Shown piece by piece: positions 8,700 to 16,617 of a stretch of 64,000 nucleotides of DNA. This DNA is from Acidimicrobiales bacterium (GTDB lineage: Bacteria > Actinomycetota > Acidimicrobiia > Acidimicrobiales > JADJXE01): contig JADJXE010000001.1 in NCBI GenBank assembly GCA_016716005.1, positions 186,001-250,000 of the forward strand, in the 5' to 3' direction. The translations under genes and the position numbers were made by a program. Under the pieces are notes generated by a model. It was not told where the DNA came from, made no database searches, and saw only the letters and a program-made list of their open reading frames with translations. Each line of letters opens with the position of its first letter. The first letter of the stretch is position 1.

Positions 8700-8746
8700 T
8701 CTCGATCGCGCCGGCGACGCGTCGGGAGCCGTGCGCGCGATCGGGA
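8700..8746. repeat. Hairpin repeat, copy 2
   Basis: Direct tandem copy of the 8639-8685 hairpin, offset 61 bases. The inner stem is CGGC/GCCG instead of CGAC/GTCG (compensatory), and the outer stem has one G-T wobble. Confidence 0.7.
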
Positions 8747-8911
8747 CGGTGGGGCTGTGGCAGCCGGGCACCGGCGGCGCGACCCCGACGGCCGTGGCGG
8801 TCGCTGGCGACGGACCCCCCTGGTGGCGCGAGACTGCCGGGTGGCGAGCGGAGCGCCGGCCGTTCCACCCGGGAGGAAGCGACCGGGCGGGGCGGCGCCG
8901 ACGGGGGCGAC

Positions 8912-9856
8912 ATGGCCGACACCGGCAACAGACAGGTGCAGACACGACCGGGCGACGACCCCGAGCTGGCGGCCCGACGGGCCGCGGCCGAGGCCGCGAG
9001 CGATGCCTGGGAGCAGGCCCGCGCCCTCGTCGAGCTGGCCCTGGCGCTGCGACAGCGGGGCGAGCCGGGCGAGGCCCTCGACACGGTCGAGGCGGCGCGG
9101 GTGCTCTACGGCGACTTCGAGGCGCCCGAGGAGGTCGGAGCCTGCGACCGTCTGGCCGCGCGGCTGCTGGTCGAGCTGGGCCATCCCGAGGAGGCCTGCG
9201 ACCGGCTGGAGGAGGCCAGCGCGGCGCTCGACGCGGCGCTGGCCTCGCCCACCGCTCGGGCCCGGTGCCACGCCCAGCTGGCCACGGTGCTGCGCGGCCT
9301 CGGCTACCTCGAGGACGCCGCCGACCGGCTGTTCGCCGCGGCCGAGGCGTACCTCGAGGCCGACGAGGTGGTCGCGGCCGGCGCGTGCCGCCACGATCTG
9401 GGCCTGGTGCTGGCGGCCCTGCACCGGCCGGACGAGGCCGAGCCCCAGCTGCTCGAGGCCCGGCGCATCTTCCTCGAGCGGCGGCGCCGCCGCGAGGTCG
9501 CGGTGACCGCGTTCAACCTCGGCACTGTGCTGCACGACCAGGGCCGGCACGACGACGCGGTGGAGCGCCTGCTCGAGGCCCGGTCGATCTTCGCCGCGAC
9601 CGGCCAGGAGATCGAGGCCGCCGGGTGCGACCAGAACCTCGGCGTGGCCCTGGCCGACGACGGCCGCCCCGACGAGGCGGTGCCGCGCCTCGAGGCAGCT
9701 CGCGCCGTCTTCGCGGCGTCGGGCCGGCCGCGGAACGCGGCGGCCTGCGACCACGACCTGGCCATCGTGCTCGGGGGCCTCGGTCGCGACGACGAGGCCG
9801 ACGCCCACCGCCGGGCCGCTGCGGCGGCGGGCGTGGGCGCCCCGTCGGGCACCTGA
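8912..9856 (+). CDS. Tetratricopeptide-repeat protein
   Basis: 314 residues, predicted cytoplasmic and almost wholly helical. About seven degenerate 40-residue TPR units, each with an (A/C)xxLAxxLxxLGxxxEAxxxLxxA pattern and a conserved ACD/GACR turn before each unit (for example AGCDQNLGVALADDGRPDEA). No enzymatic or DNA-binding domain, so probably a protein-interaction scaffold. ATG at 8912 follows GGGGGCG. No partner is evident next door. Confidence 0.85.
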   Translation: MADTGNRQVQTRPGDDPELAARRAAAEAASDAWEQARALVELALALRQRGEPGEALDTVEAARVLYGDFEAPEEVGACDRLAARLLVELGHPEEACDRLEEASAALDAALASPTARARCHAQLATVLRGLGYLEDAADRLFAAAEAYLEADEVVAAGACRHDLGLVLAALHRPDEAEPQLLEARRIFLERRRRREVAVTAFNLGTVLHDQGRHDDAVERLLEARSIFAATGQEIEAAGCDQNLGVALADDGRPDEAVPRLEAARAVFAASGRPRNAAACDHDLAIVLGGLGRDDEADAHRRAAAAAGVGAPSGT

Positions 9857-9888
9857 GCGCCTCCGGGCGGTCCGCCGGGTCGCTGGTC

Positions 9889-9894
9889 TAGGGT
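9889..9894 (+). promoter_or_regulatory. -10 element upstream of the AIM24 gene
   Basis: TAGGGT about 39 bases before the GTG at 9934. The leader carries GGAGGTGGA, so this gene appears leadered. Confidence 0.4.
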
Positions 9895-9933
9895 GCGCCG
9901 GGCTCGGCGCGGGTCGGTCCCGGAGGTGGAGCC

Positions 9934-10608
9934 GTGCACACGGAGATCAGCTACAGCCCGGCGTTCGCCCTCGCTCGGGTCCGGCTGGATGCCGGCGAGT
10001 CCGTCGTGGCCGAGGCCGGCGCCATGGTCGGCATGTCGGCAGGCGTCGAGGTGAAGACCCAGAGCCGGGGTGGCGTGATGGCCGGCCTCAAGCGCTCGGT
10101 CCTCGGCGGCGAGAGCTTCTTCATGAACACCTTCACCGCGTCGACCGCGGGCGAGATCACCTTCGCGCCGGCGCTCCCCGGCGACATCGTGGTGTGGGAG
10201 CTGTCGGGTCAGACCGTCTTGCTCACGTCGGGCTGCTACCTGGCGTCGGCGGCGACGGTCGACGTCGACACCAAGTGGGGGGGCGCCAAGACCTTCTTCA
10301 GCGCCGAGGGCCTGTTCCTGCTGAAGGTGACCGGCGCCGGCACGCTGCTCGTCTCGAGCTACGGCGCCATCGAGGCCAGGGACCTGGCCGCCGGCGAGAC
10401 CTACACGGTCGACTCGGGGCACGTCGTCGCCTTCGCCGACACCGTGCAGTACGCGGTGAACAAGTTCGGCGGCTGGAAGTCGACGTTGCTCGGCGGCGAG
10501 GGCCTGGTGGTGCAGCTCACCGGACCCGGACGGATCTACATCCAGACGCGCAGCCCGCAGGGCTTCATCGACTGGATCACGCCGCTGCTCCCGACCCAGC
10601 GGTCGTAG
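9934..10608 (+). CDS. AIM24 family protein (TIGR00266)
   Basis: 224 residues. Beta-rich single-domain protein of the AIM24/TIGR00266 family, with the characteristic GESFFMNTFTA, PALPGDIV and GPGRIYIQTRS blocks. Bacterial roles are poorly defined; the yeast namesake is mitochondrial. No signal peptide or membrane segment. GTG at 9934 has a strong GGAGGTGGA ribosome site 5 bases upstream. The acyl-CoA ligase follows 47 bases downstream with its own ribosome site, so the two may share a transcript. Confidence 0.92.
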   Translation: MHTEISYSPAFALARVRLDAGESVVAEAGAMVGMSAGVEVKTQSRGGVMAGLKRSVLGGESFFMNTFTASTAGEITFAPALPGDIVVWELSGQTVLLTSGCYLASAATVDVDTKWGGAKTFFSAEGLFLLKVTGAGTLLVSSYGAIEARDLAAGETYTVDSGHVVAFADTVQYAVNKFGGWKSTLLGGEGLVVQLTGPGRIYIQTRSPQGFIDWITPLLPTQRS

Positions 10609-10655
10609 CGGCACACCTCTCCAGCACGCCACGCCGACACCAGGGGGGAACGAAC

Positions 10656-12221
10656 GTGGCCGACCCGACACCCGACATCCTCACCGTCCACGCCCTGGCG
10701 CGCCCGGACAAGCCGGCCGTGATCGACGACCGCCCGGGCGGGGCGGTGACCACGTGGACCTTCGCAGAGCTCGAGGAGCGGGCCAACCGCCTCGGCCACG
10801 TGCTCGTCGACCTCGGCGCCGGGCCCGGCACGAAGGTGGTGTGGTGCGGGCAGAACTCGCCGGGCGTGGTGGCGATGGTGCACGCCGCCCGCAAGGTGGG
10901 GGCCACGGCGGTCCCCCTCAACTACCGCCTGTCGGCCGAGGAGGCCGCGTACGTCGTGGACAACTCCGACGCCGCCCTGGTGTACGTCGACGCCGAGTTC
11001 GCCGGGCTGTTCGACCGGATCCGGGCCGACCTGGACGCGGTGCGCGCCTACCTGGTGTTCGACGGGCCGGCCCCGGACGGGATGCTCGACGCCGACGCGC
11101 TGGCGGCCGAGGCGCCCGCCACCCCACCGGCGCCGCCGGCCGCGGGCGGGGCCGCGGCCACGATGATCTACACGTCGGGCACCACCGGGAAGCCGAAGGG
11201 GGCGGTGCGACGCGGGGTCGGCAGCCCCCAGCAGACGGCGGCCCTGCTGGGCGTGTTCGGCTACACCGCCGACGACGTGTACCTGACGACCGGTCCGCTG
11301 TACCACTCCGGACCGGGCGGCTGGCTGGGCATCGCCCACGCGCTGGGCATGACCGCCGTCACCCAGCGCAAGTTCGACCCCGAGGACTGGCTGCGGCTGG
11401 TCGACCGCCACCGCGTCACGACGACCTTCTCGGCGCCGACGCCGATCCGGCTGGTCTGCAACCTGCCCCGGGAGGTCATGTCGCGCTACGACCGGTCGAG
11501 CATGCGGGTGATGGTCGCCAACGCCGCGCCCTGGTCGTCGACGCTCAAGCAGGCCTTCGTCGCCGACTTCCCGGCCGACTCGCTGTGGGAGGTCTACGGG
11601 TCGACGGAGCTGGGCGTGAACACGGTCCTGCGGCCCGAGGACCAGCTCCGCAAGCCGGGTTCGTGCGGGCAGCCGGCGCCGCTCGTCGAGGTGGCCCTGT
11701 TCGACGACGACGGCGTGGAGGTCACCGAGCCAGGGGCGACGGGCGAGCTGTTCGTGCGCTCGGCCAGCGTGTTCAGCGAGTACTACAAGGCTCCCGACAA
11801 GACGGCCGCAGACCGCCGGGGCGAGTGGACGACGGTCGGCGACATCGCCTACCGCGACGCCGAGGGCTACCTGTTCATCTGCGACCGCAAGAAGGACATG
11901 GTGATCAGCGGAGGGATGAACATCTACCCGGCCGAGATCGAGTCGGCCCTCGAGCACCACCCCGACGTGTTCGACGTGGCCGTCTTCGGGATCCCGAGCG
12001 AGGAGTGGGGTGAGTCGGTGCACGCGGTGGTGGTGCCCCGGCCCGGGTCGGGGCTCTCGGAGGCCGACGTGGTGGCCTTCGCCCGGGAGCACCTCGCCCA
12101 CTACCGGGTGCCGCGCTCGGTGTCGTTCATCGACGAGCTGCCCCGCACGGGCTCCGGCAAGATCCTGAAGCGGGAGCTCCGGGCGCCCTTCTGGGTCGGT
12201 CACGAGAGCCGCGTCCTCTGA
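10656..12221 (+). CDS. AMP-dependent acyl-CoA synthetase/ligase (FadD type)
   Basis: 521 residues. ANL-superfamily enzyme that activates a carboxylic acid through an acyl-adenylate to a CoA thioester. AMP-binding P-loop MIYTSGTTGKPKGAV near 169-183, YGSTE (A5), TVGDIAYRDAEGYLFICDRKKD (A7/A8) and C-terminal RTGSGKILKRELR with the catalytic Lys. GTG at 10656 is preceded by CAGGGGGGAA. Substrate unassigned. It is a distinct paralogue of the ligase at 30292-31833. Confidence 0.92.
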   Translation: MADPTPDILTVHALARPDKPAVIDDRPGGAVTTWTFAELEERANRLGHVLVDLGAGPGTKVVWCGQNSPGVVAMVHAARKVGATAVPLNYRLSAEEAAYVVDNSDAALVYVDAEFAGLFDRIRADLDAVRAYLVFDGPAPDGMLDADALAAEAPATPPAPPAAGGAAATMIYTSGTTGKPKGAVRRGVGSPQQTAALLGVFGYTADDVYLTTGPLYHSGPGGWLGIAHALGMTAVTQRKFDPEDWLRLVDRHRVTTTFSAPTPIRLVCNLPREVMSRYDRSSMRVMVANAAPWSSTLKQAFVADFPADSLWEVYGSTELGVNTVLRPEDQLRKPGSCGQPAPLVEVALFDDDGVEVTEPGATGELFVRSASVFSEYYKAPDKTAADRRGEWTTVGDIAYRDAEGYLFICDRKKDMVISGGMNIYPAEIESALEHHPDVFDVAVFGIPSEEWGESVHAVVVPRPGSGLSEADVVAFAREHLAHYRVPRSVSFIDELPRTGSGKILKRELRAPFWVGHESRVL

Positions 12222-12233
12222 GGCGACCCCCGG

Positions 12234-13373
12234 TCAGCCCCCGGGGAGGCCGATCGACGGGTCGATGAACTCGTCGGTGGCGAGGTCGGAGGCGTCGAGG
12301 CCGTCGGGCACGTCGTCGCCGTCGGCCTCCAGCAGCGGCACCAGCCGTTCGACGAGCCGGTCCACGCGAGCGGCCTCGAGGTCGCCGACGGTGGCGTCGC
12401 CCCCGTTGCCCACCAGGCCGAGCTCGAGCTGCTGGCGGACCGAGTACTCGGCCACGCCGGCCGAGTACACCCACCCGGTGGCGTAGCGATCCACCAGGTC
12501 CACGATCAGCTCCAGCGTCGGCCCGGGGTCGGCCAGGAAGGCGACCAGGGCCCGCTGGAGCACCGGCACCAGGAGCCCCAGGCACGGCCGGAGCTCCTCG
12601 AGGCGGTCGCGGCGGACGGACAGGGCGAAGGGGTACGGCTCGTAGCCGGTGGCCTCGACCAGCTCGAACGCCACCGGGCGACCCCACTGGGGCACCTCGT
12701 GCTCGTAGATGTAGGGCTCGGCCGTGGCGAAGCCCTGCTGGGCGATCGCCCCGCCCTCGGCCACGAAGCGAGCCGGCGTGCCGTCGTAGCCCCCGTCGAG
12801 CTGCTCGGCGGAGAGGTAGCCCTCGCCGACGAGCCAGAGCATGTACGTGTCGGGCTCGTAGTAGACGACGGTGACCCCCTCGACGCCGAGGTCGGCGATG
12901 CCGTGCACGCCGGGGTGCGCGGCCGGGTCCCACATCAGCATCATCGGGTTGACGTCGAAGGGGGCCATCACGGCGACGGTGGGGAGGTCGCCGGCGTGCC
13001 TGATGGCCTCGTCGGTGTTCACCATCCCCAGCAGCACGTCGGGGTCCTCGTAGAGCTGCGCCGACACGGACTGGAAGCCGATGGCCGGGCCGCCCACGCG
13101 CACCTCGACGTCGACGCCGGTGTCGAGGCCGCCGTCGACCAGGGGGGCCCGCACCAGCTTGGCCCCGGCGTCGACCACGGGGTCCGGACCCACCAGCTGG
13201 TAGACGGCGCCGTACTCGGCCTCGGGGTTCCACTCCGTCTGGATCACGACGGGGTCGGGGCACGCCCCGGCGAGCGGCCCGTGGCGGGCGGCGGACCAGC
13301 CGTCGTCGCCCGCCCCACACGCGGCGAGCAGCAGGGCCAGCGTGGCCGGCCCGGCGATACGCCGGTGGCTCAC
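12234..13373 (-). CDS. ABC transporter substrate-binding lipoprotein (NMT1/SsuA-like)
   Basis: 379 residues. Short lipoprotein signal with lipobox LLLAAC (Cys19). The periplasmic-binding fold shows the order seen in nitrate/sulfonate/pyrimidine-binding proteins: VIQTEWNPEAEYG near the start, then ADLGVEGVTVVYY, then a helical C-terminal region. The C-terminal 60 residues are strongly acidic. GTG at 13373 overlaps the permease stop (GTGA). Last gene of an ATPase-permease-binding protein operon. Substrate not identifiable: thiamine-precursor, taurine or other small organics are all possible. Confidence 0.82.
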   Translation of the reverse strand: MSHRRIAGPATLALLLAACGAGDDGWSAARHGPLAGACPDPVVIQTEWNPEAEYGAVYQLVGPDPVVDAGAKLVRAPLVDGGLDTGVDVEVRVGGPAIGFQSVSAQLYEDPDVLLGMVNTDEAIRHAGDLPTVAVMAPFDVNPMMLMWDPAAHPGVHGIADLGVEGVTVVYYEPDTYMLWLVGEGYLSAEQLDGGYDGTPARFVAEGGAIAQQGFATAEPYIYEHEVPQWGRPVAFELVEATGYEPYPFALSVRRDRLEELRPCLGLLVPVLQRALVAFLADPGPTLELIVDLVDRYATGWVYSAGVAEYSVRQQLELGLVGNGGDATVGDLEAARVDRLVERLVPLLEADGDDVPDGLDASDLATDEFIDPSIGLPGG

Positions 13374-14206
13374 GGCTCCGGCCGGCCGGTCTCCGACCAG
13401 GAGCCGACCAGCCGGTGGGCCAGCACCCCGAAGGCCCAGAACACCGCGATGCCCAGCAGCGACGCCAGGATCACGGCGGCGAAGAGCTGCTCGGACTGGA
13501 GGCGGGCGCGGTACGTGTCGATCAGGATCCCCAGCCCGGGCTGGCCCCGGCGGAAGTGGAAGTCGCCGACGATGGCCCCCACCACGGCGAGACCGGCGGC
13601 GATGCGGAGGCCGACGAGCAGCGCGGGGAGCGCGGCCGGCAGCTGCAGCTTCCGGAGCCTGGTGAGCCGCCCGGCGCCGTTCAGGGTGAACAGGTCGTGG
13701 TGCGCCCGGTCGACCGACACGATCCCGAAGAGGGTGTTGGCCAGGATCGGGAACACGGCCACCAGCACGCAGACCACCACCCGGCTGGCGAAGTCGAAGC
13801 CGAACCACAGCCCGATAAGGGGCACGAGGGCGAGCACGGGGACGGCCTGCACGGCGACCGCGACGGGGTACACGGAGCGCTCGATCCACGGCGCCTGGCT
13901 CATCACGACGGCCGCCCCCACGCCGACGAGGGTGGCCAGCGCCAGCCCGGCCATGGCCACGCGGGCGGTGAGCCACAGCGCGTCGAGGAGCGGGTGCAGG
14001 TGCTCCCAGCGCAGGAACCCCTCGCGCAGCACGGCCGACGGCGGTGGGAGCAAGAATCGGCGATCGGGGTCGAGCAGGAAGCGGCTCGCCAGGTCCCACA
14101 GCAGGAGCAGCGCCACCAGGGCGACCAGGGGAGGGACGACCGCGCGGACGGCCCGGCCGGTCCGTGAGCGGCGGTCCACGGTGGGGAAGGGACCCGGCCC
14201 GGTCAC
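13370..14206 (-). CDS. ABC transporter permease (SsuC/TauC-like)
   Basis: 278 residues, about six membrane segments, first VPPLVALVALLLLWDLAS. The EAA loop region (NGAGRLTRLRKLQLPAALPALLVGLR) matches SsuC/TauC/NrtB-type permeases, consistent with an NMT1-like binding protein. GTG at 14206 overlaps the ATPase stop (GTGA) and its own stop overlaps the lipoprotein start, so the three cistrons are tightly coupled. Confidence 0.9.
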   Translation of the reverse strand: MTGPGPFPTVDRRSRTGRAVRAVVPPLVALVALLLLWDLASRFLLDPDRRFLLPPPSAVLREGFLRWEHLHPLLDALWLTARVAMAGLALATLVGVGAAVVMSQAPWIERSVYPVAVAVQAVPVLALVPLIGLWFGFDFASRVVVCVLVAVFPILANTLFGIVSVDRAHHDLFTLNGAGRLTRLRKLQLPAALPALLVGLRIAAGLAVVGAIVGDFHFRRGQPGLGILIDTYRARLQSEQLFAAVILASLLGIAVFWAFGVLAHRLVGSWSETGRPEP

Positions 14207-14982
14207 GGTGCCTGCCCTCCCGAACCGGCCCGGAGGGCGGCGGACACCTCTCGCGCCACCTCCACGAAGGCGCGCTCGTAGCGGATCTCCGGCGGCCGAT
14301 CGGGCCCGAAGGGCACGTCGACGACGGCGACGGGACGCGCGGGCCGGGCGGACAGCACCACGACCCGGTTCGACAGGTGCACGGCCTCGACCACCGAGTG
14401 GGTGACGAGGAGAGCGGCGAAGCCCTGCGACTGCTGCAGGGCCAGCAGCTCCGCGTCGAGACGCTCGCGCAGCTGCTCGTCGAGGGCCGCGAAGGGCTCG
14501 TCGAGGAGGAGCGCGTCGGGTGCGAGGGCCAGGGCCCGGGCCAGGGAGACCCGCATCCGCATCCCCCCGGAGAGGGCCCGCGGGTGGGCGGGCGCGACGT
14601 CGGCCAGGCCCACCAGGTCGAGCGCCCACCGGGCCCGCCGGCGCCGCTCGGCCCGGGGGAGGCGGCGCAGCTCGGCCGGGAGCTCGACGTTGCCGAGCAC
14701 GGTGCGCCAGGGCAGCAGGGTCGGGTCCTGGAACACGAAGCCCAGCCGGCTGGCGCCCAGGTCGACGCGCCCACCCGACGGGCGCTGGAGCCCGGCGACC
14801 ACCCGGAGCAGGGTCGACTTGCCGCAGCCGGACGGCCCCACCACGGCCACGATCTCGCCGGGCGCCACCGACAGGCTGACGGCGTCGAGGGCGTGGGTGC
14901 CGTCGGGGAAGACCACGCCGACGCCGACGAGGGAGACGGCGTGGCGGGCGGTGCTCGGCTCGGCGTCCAGCTCGACGGCCAC
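14203..14982 (-). CDS. ABC transporter ATP-binding protein (SsuB/TauB-like)
   Basis: 259 residues, full length. Walker A GPSGCGKST at 49-57, Q-loop FQDPTLLPWRTV at about 84-95, signature LSGGM at 137-141, Walker B LLLDEPFAALD near 158-168, then VTHSVVEAVHLSNRVVVLSARP, typical of the nitrate/taurine importer subfamily. The GTG start at 14982 is supported by TAACGT 7 bases upstream, suggesting a leaderless first gene of the operon. Confidence 0.93.
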   Translation of the reverse strand: MAVELDAEPSTARHAVSLVGVGVVFPDGTHALDAVSLSVAPGEIVAVVGPSGCGKSTLLRVVAGLQRPSGGRVDLGASRLGFVFQDPTLLPWRTVLGNVELPAELRRLPRAERRRRARWALDLVGLADVAPAHPRALSGGMRMRVSLARALALAPDALLLDEPFAALDEQLRERLDAELLALQQSQGFAALLVTHSVVEAVHLSNRVVVLSARPARPVAVVDVPFGPDRPPEIRYERAFVEVAREVSAALRAGSGGQAP

Positions 14983-14989
14983 GCCTGCG

Positions 14990-14995
14990 ACGTTA
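14990..14995 (-). promoter_or_regulatory. Leaderless -10 element for the SsuB-like operon
   Basis: Minus-strand TAACGT (14995-14990), 7 bases before the GTG at 14982, with no Shine-Dalgarno between. Confidence 0.55.
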
Positions 14996-15006
14996 CCGAG
15001 GGCCCG

Positions 15007-16599
15007 TCAGCGGCCGAGCGCCGCCGCGGCGCCGGACCTCGGGTCGGCGGCCCCGGCCAGCGACGCCCCGCCGGCGTCGATCAGCTGGGCGTGGCCGACC
15101 CGGCTGTCGAACGCAGGGAGGCGCTCGACCGTGTGGCCCAGGCGCTCGAGCTCGCCCGCCCACGACGGCGGGGCGTTGGCCTCGACCCGCACGCGGACCC
15201 GGTCGGGTCGCAGCCACGTGTCGAAGCCGTCGGAGCCGGTGCCGGCGAGCACCCACCGCCCGGCCGTCACGGCCCGGGCGGGGGACTGACGGGCCACCAG
15301 CACCCGTGCGATGAGCTGGAGCAGGATCTGGGGCTGGCTGTCACCGCCCATGGTGCCGATCACGAGGCGCAGCCCGCCGTCGGGGCCGGTGACGAGGGCC
15401 GGTGCGAGCGTGTGGGGCGGGCGGCGCCCGGGGCCGTACTCGGCCGGGTGGCCGGGCTCGAGCGAGAAGCCGATGCCGCGGTCGTGGAGCAGCACGCCGG
15501 TGTCGCCGATGGCGACGTGGCAGCCGAAGCCCGACGCGTTCGATTGGATGAGCGACACGGCGGTGCCGGCGCCGTCGACCGCGCACAGGTACGTCGTGTC
15601 GCCGGCGGCGGTGGGTGCCGGCCCGGGACCGGCCCGGGCGGGGTCCACGGCGGCCCGTCTCGGAGCCAGCCGTTCCGGGGCGATCAGGCCGGCGCCGTCG
15701 GCGTGCTCGTGCAGCACGGCGGGGCGGTCGTGGCCGGCCTGGCGAGCGGCTTCGATCAGCAGGTGCGCCCACTCGGGGTCGTCGGGGTCGTCGGGCAGGG
15801 GGAGACCGTCGGCGATCCACGCCCCGGCCAGGGTCAGGTAGCCCTGGGAGTTCGGGGGCACCGTCCAGAGGTCGTGGCCCCAGGCGCGCAGGCCGAGGGC
15901 GTCCACCCAGTCGGCCTGCGGGCGGGCCAGGTCGCTCTCGGCGTACTCGCCGGCACCCGCCTCGAGGAGGGCGGCACCGACCTCGCCGCCGTAGAAGCCG
16001 TCGCGACCGAGGGCGGCCACCAGGTCGAGCACCCGGGCGACCCCGGGACGGCGGACCACGTGGCCCGGCGGGTAGGGCGCCCCGGCGGTGAGGTCGCCGG
16101 CGCCCGCCACGCCGGCCAGCAGGGGTGCGGCCGCGGCCAGCAGGGTGGAGGCCGGGAACCCGCCGGCGGCAAGGCGCCGGGCCGGTGCCAGCACCTCGCC
16201 CAGGGGCAGGCGGCCGTGGCGCTGGTGGAGGGCGACCCACCCGTCGACGCAGCCGGGCACCGGCGCGGCCCGCACGTCGTCCCGCAACGGCATCGACCGG
16301 TGCCCCTCGGCACGGAGGCGTTCGGGGTCGGCGCCGCTCCCGGCCCGGCCCGAGGCGTTCAGCACGTGCGGCCGGCCGGAGCCCTCGTGCACGATGGCGA
16401 ACAGGTCGCCGCCCATCCCGCACAGGTGGGGAGCGGTGACCGCCAGGACCGCGTTGGCGGCGATGGCCGCGTCGGCGGCCGTGCCGCCGCGGTCGAGGGC
16501 CCCCAACCCCGCCGACGAGGCCAGCTGGTCGGCGGAGCACACCATGCCCGCGGTGCCGCGGGCGGTGAGGGCCGGGGCGAGCGCGGGCGGGCGGGCCAC
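15007..16599 (-). CDS. Gamma-glutamyltransferase family protein
   Basis: 530 residues. Ntn-hydrolase precursor expected to self-cleave into two subunits. The nucleophile is the first Thr of GDTTYLCAVD (Thr335), followed by SLIQSNASGFGC. The C-terminal GTMGGDSQPQ corresponds to the oxyanion/gly-rich loop. N-terminal GMVCSADQLASSAGLGALDRGGTAADAA and LCGMGGD are family blocks. No obvious signal peptide, so it may be a cytoplasmic GGT-like acylase rather than a periplasmic glutathione hydrolase. GTG at 16599 is supported by TAGCGT 7 bases upstream. Divergent from the FAD oxidase. Confidence 0.92.
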   Translation of the reverse strand: MARPPALAPALTARGTAGMVCSADQLASSAGLGALDRGGTAADAAIAANAVLAVTAPHLCGMGGDLFAIVHEGSGRPHVLNASGRAGSGADPERLRAEGHRSMPLRDDVRAAPVPGCVDGWVALHQRHGRLPLGEVLAPARRLAAGGFPASTLLAAAAPLLAGVAGAGDLTAGAPYPPGHVVRRPGVARVLDLVAALGRDGFYGGEVGAALLEAGAGEYAESDLARPQADWVDALGLRAWGHDLWTVPPNSQGYLTLAGAWIADGLPLPDDPDDPEWAHLLIEAARQAGHDRPAVLHEHADGAGLIAPERLAPRRAAVDPARAGPGPAPTAAGDTTYLCAVDGAGTAVSLIQSNASGFGCHVAIGDTGVLLHDRGIGFSLEPGHPAEYGPGRRPPHTLAPALVTGPDGGLRLVIGTMGGDSQPQILLQLIARVLVARQSPARAVTAGRWVLAGTGSDGFDTWLRPDRVRVRVEANAPPSWAGELERLGHTVERLPAFDSRVGHAQLIDAGGASLAGAADPRSGAAAALGR

Positions 16600-16606
16600 C
16601 GGTGGC

Positions 16607-16612
16607 ACGCTA
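16607..16612 (-). promoter_or_regulatory. Leaderless -10 element for the gamma-glutamyltransferase gene
   Basis: Minus-strand TAGCGT (16612-16607), 7 bases before GTG 16599. The divergent oxidase GTG at 16618 lies only 18 bases away, so the two genes share a minimal regulatory space. Confidence 0.5.
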
Positions 16613-16617
16613 CCCGG

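Larger units (their letters stand above)
8601..8911 (+). other. Intergenic region with two tandem hairpin repeats
   Basis: About 310 bases between ppk2 and the TPR gene. The first 35 bases are C-rich (cgccccggccgcccccgcccc type). Then come two 47-bp inverted repeats (listed separately), then about 165 bases with no convincing gene or promoter on either strand. Confidence 0.6.

Noticed and set aside
14044..16617. Long plus-strand frame fused in front of the FAD oxidase
   Set aside because: Antisense to the ABC ATPase and gamma-glutamyltransferase, whose motifs are intact; no family features in the extension.
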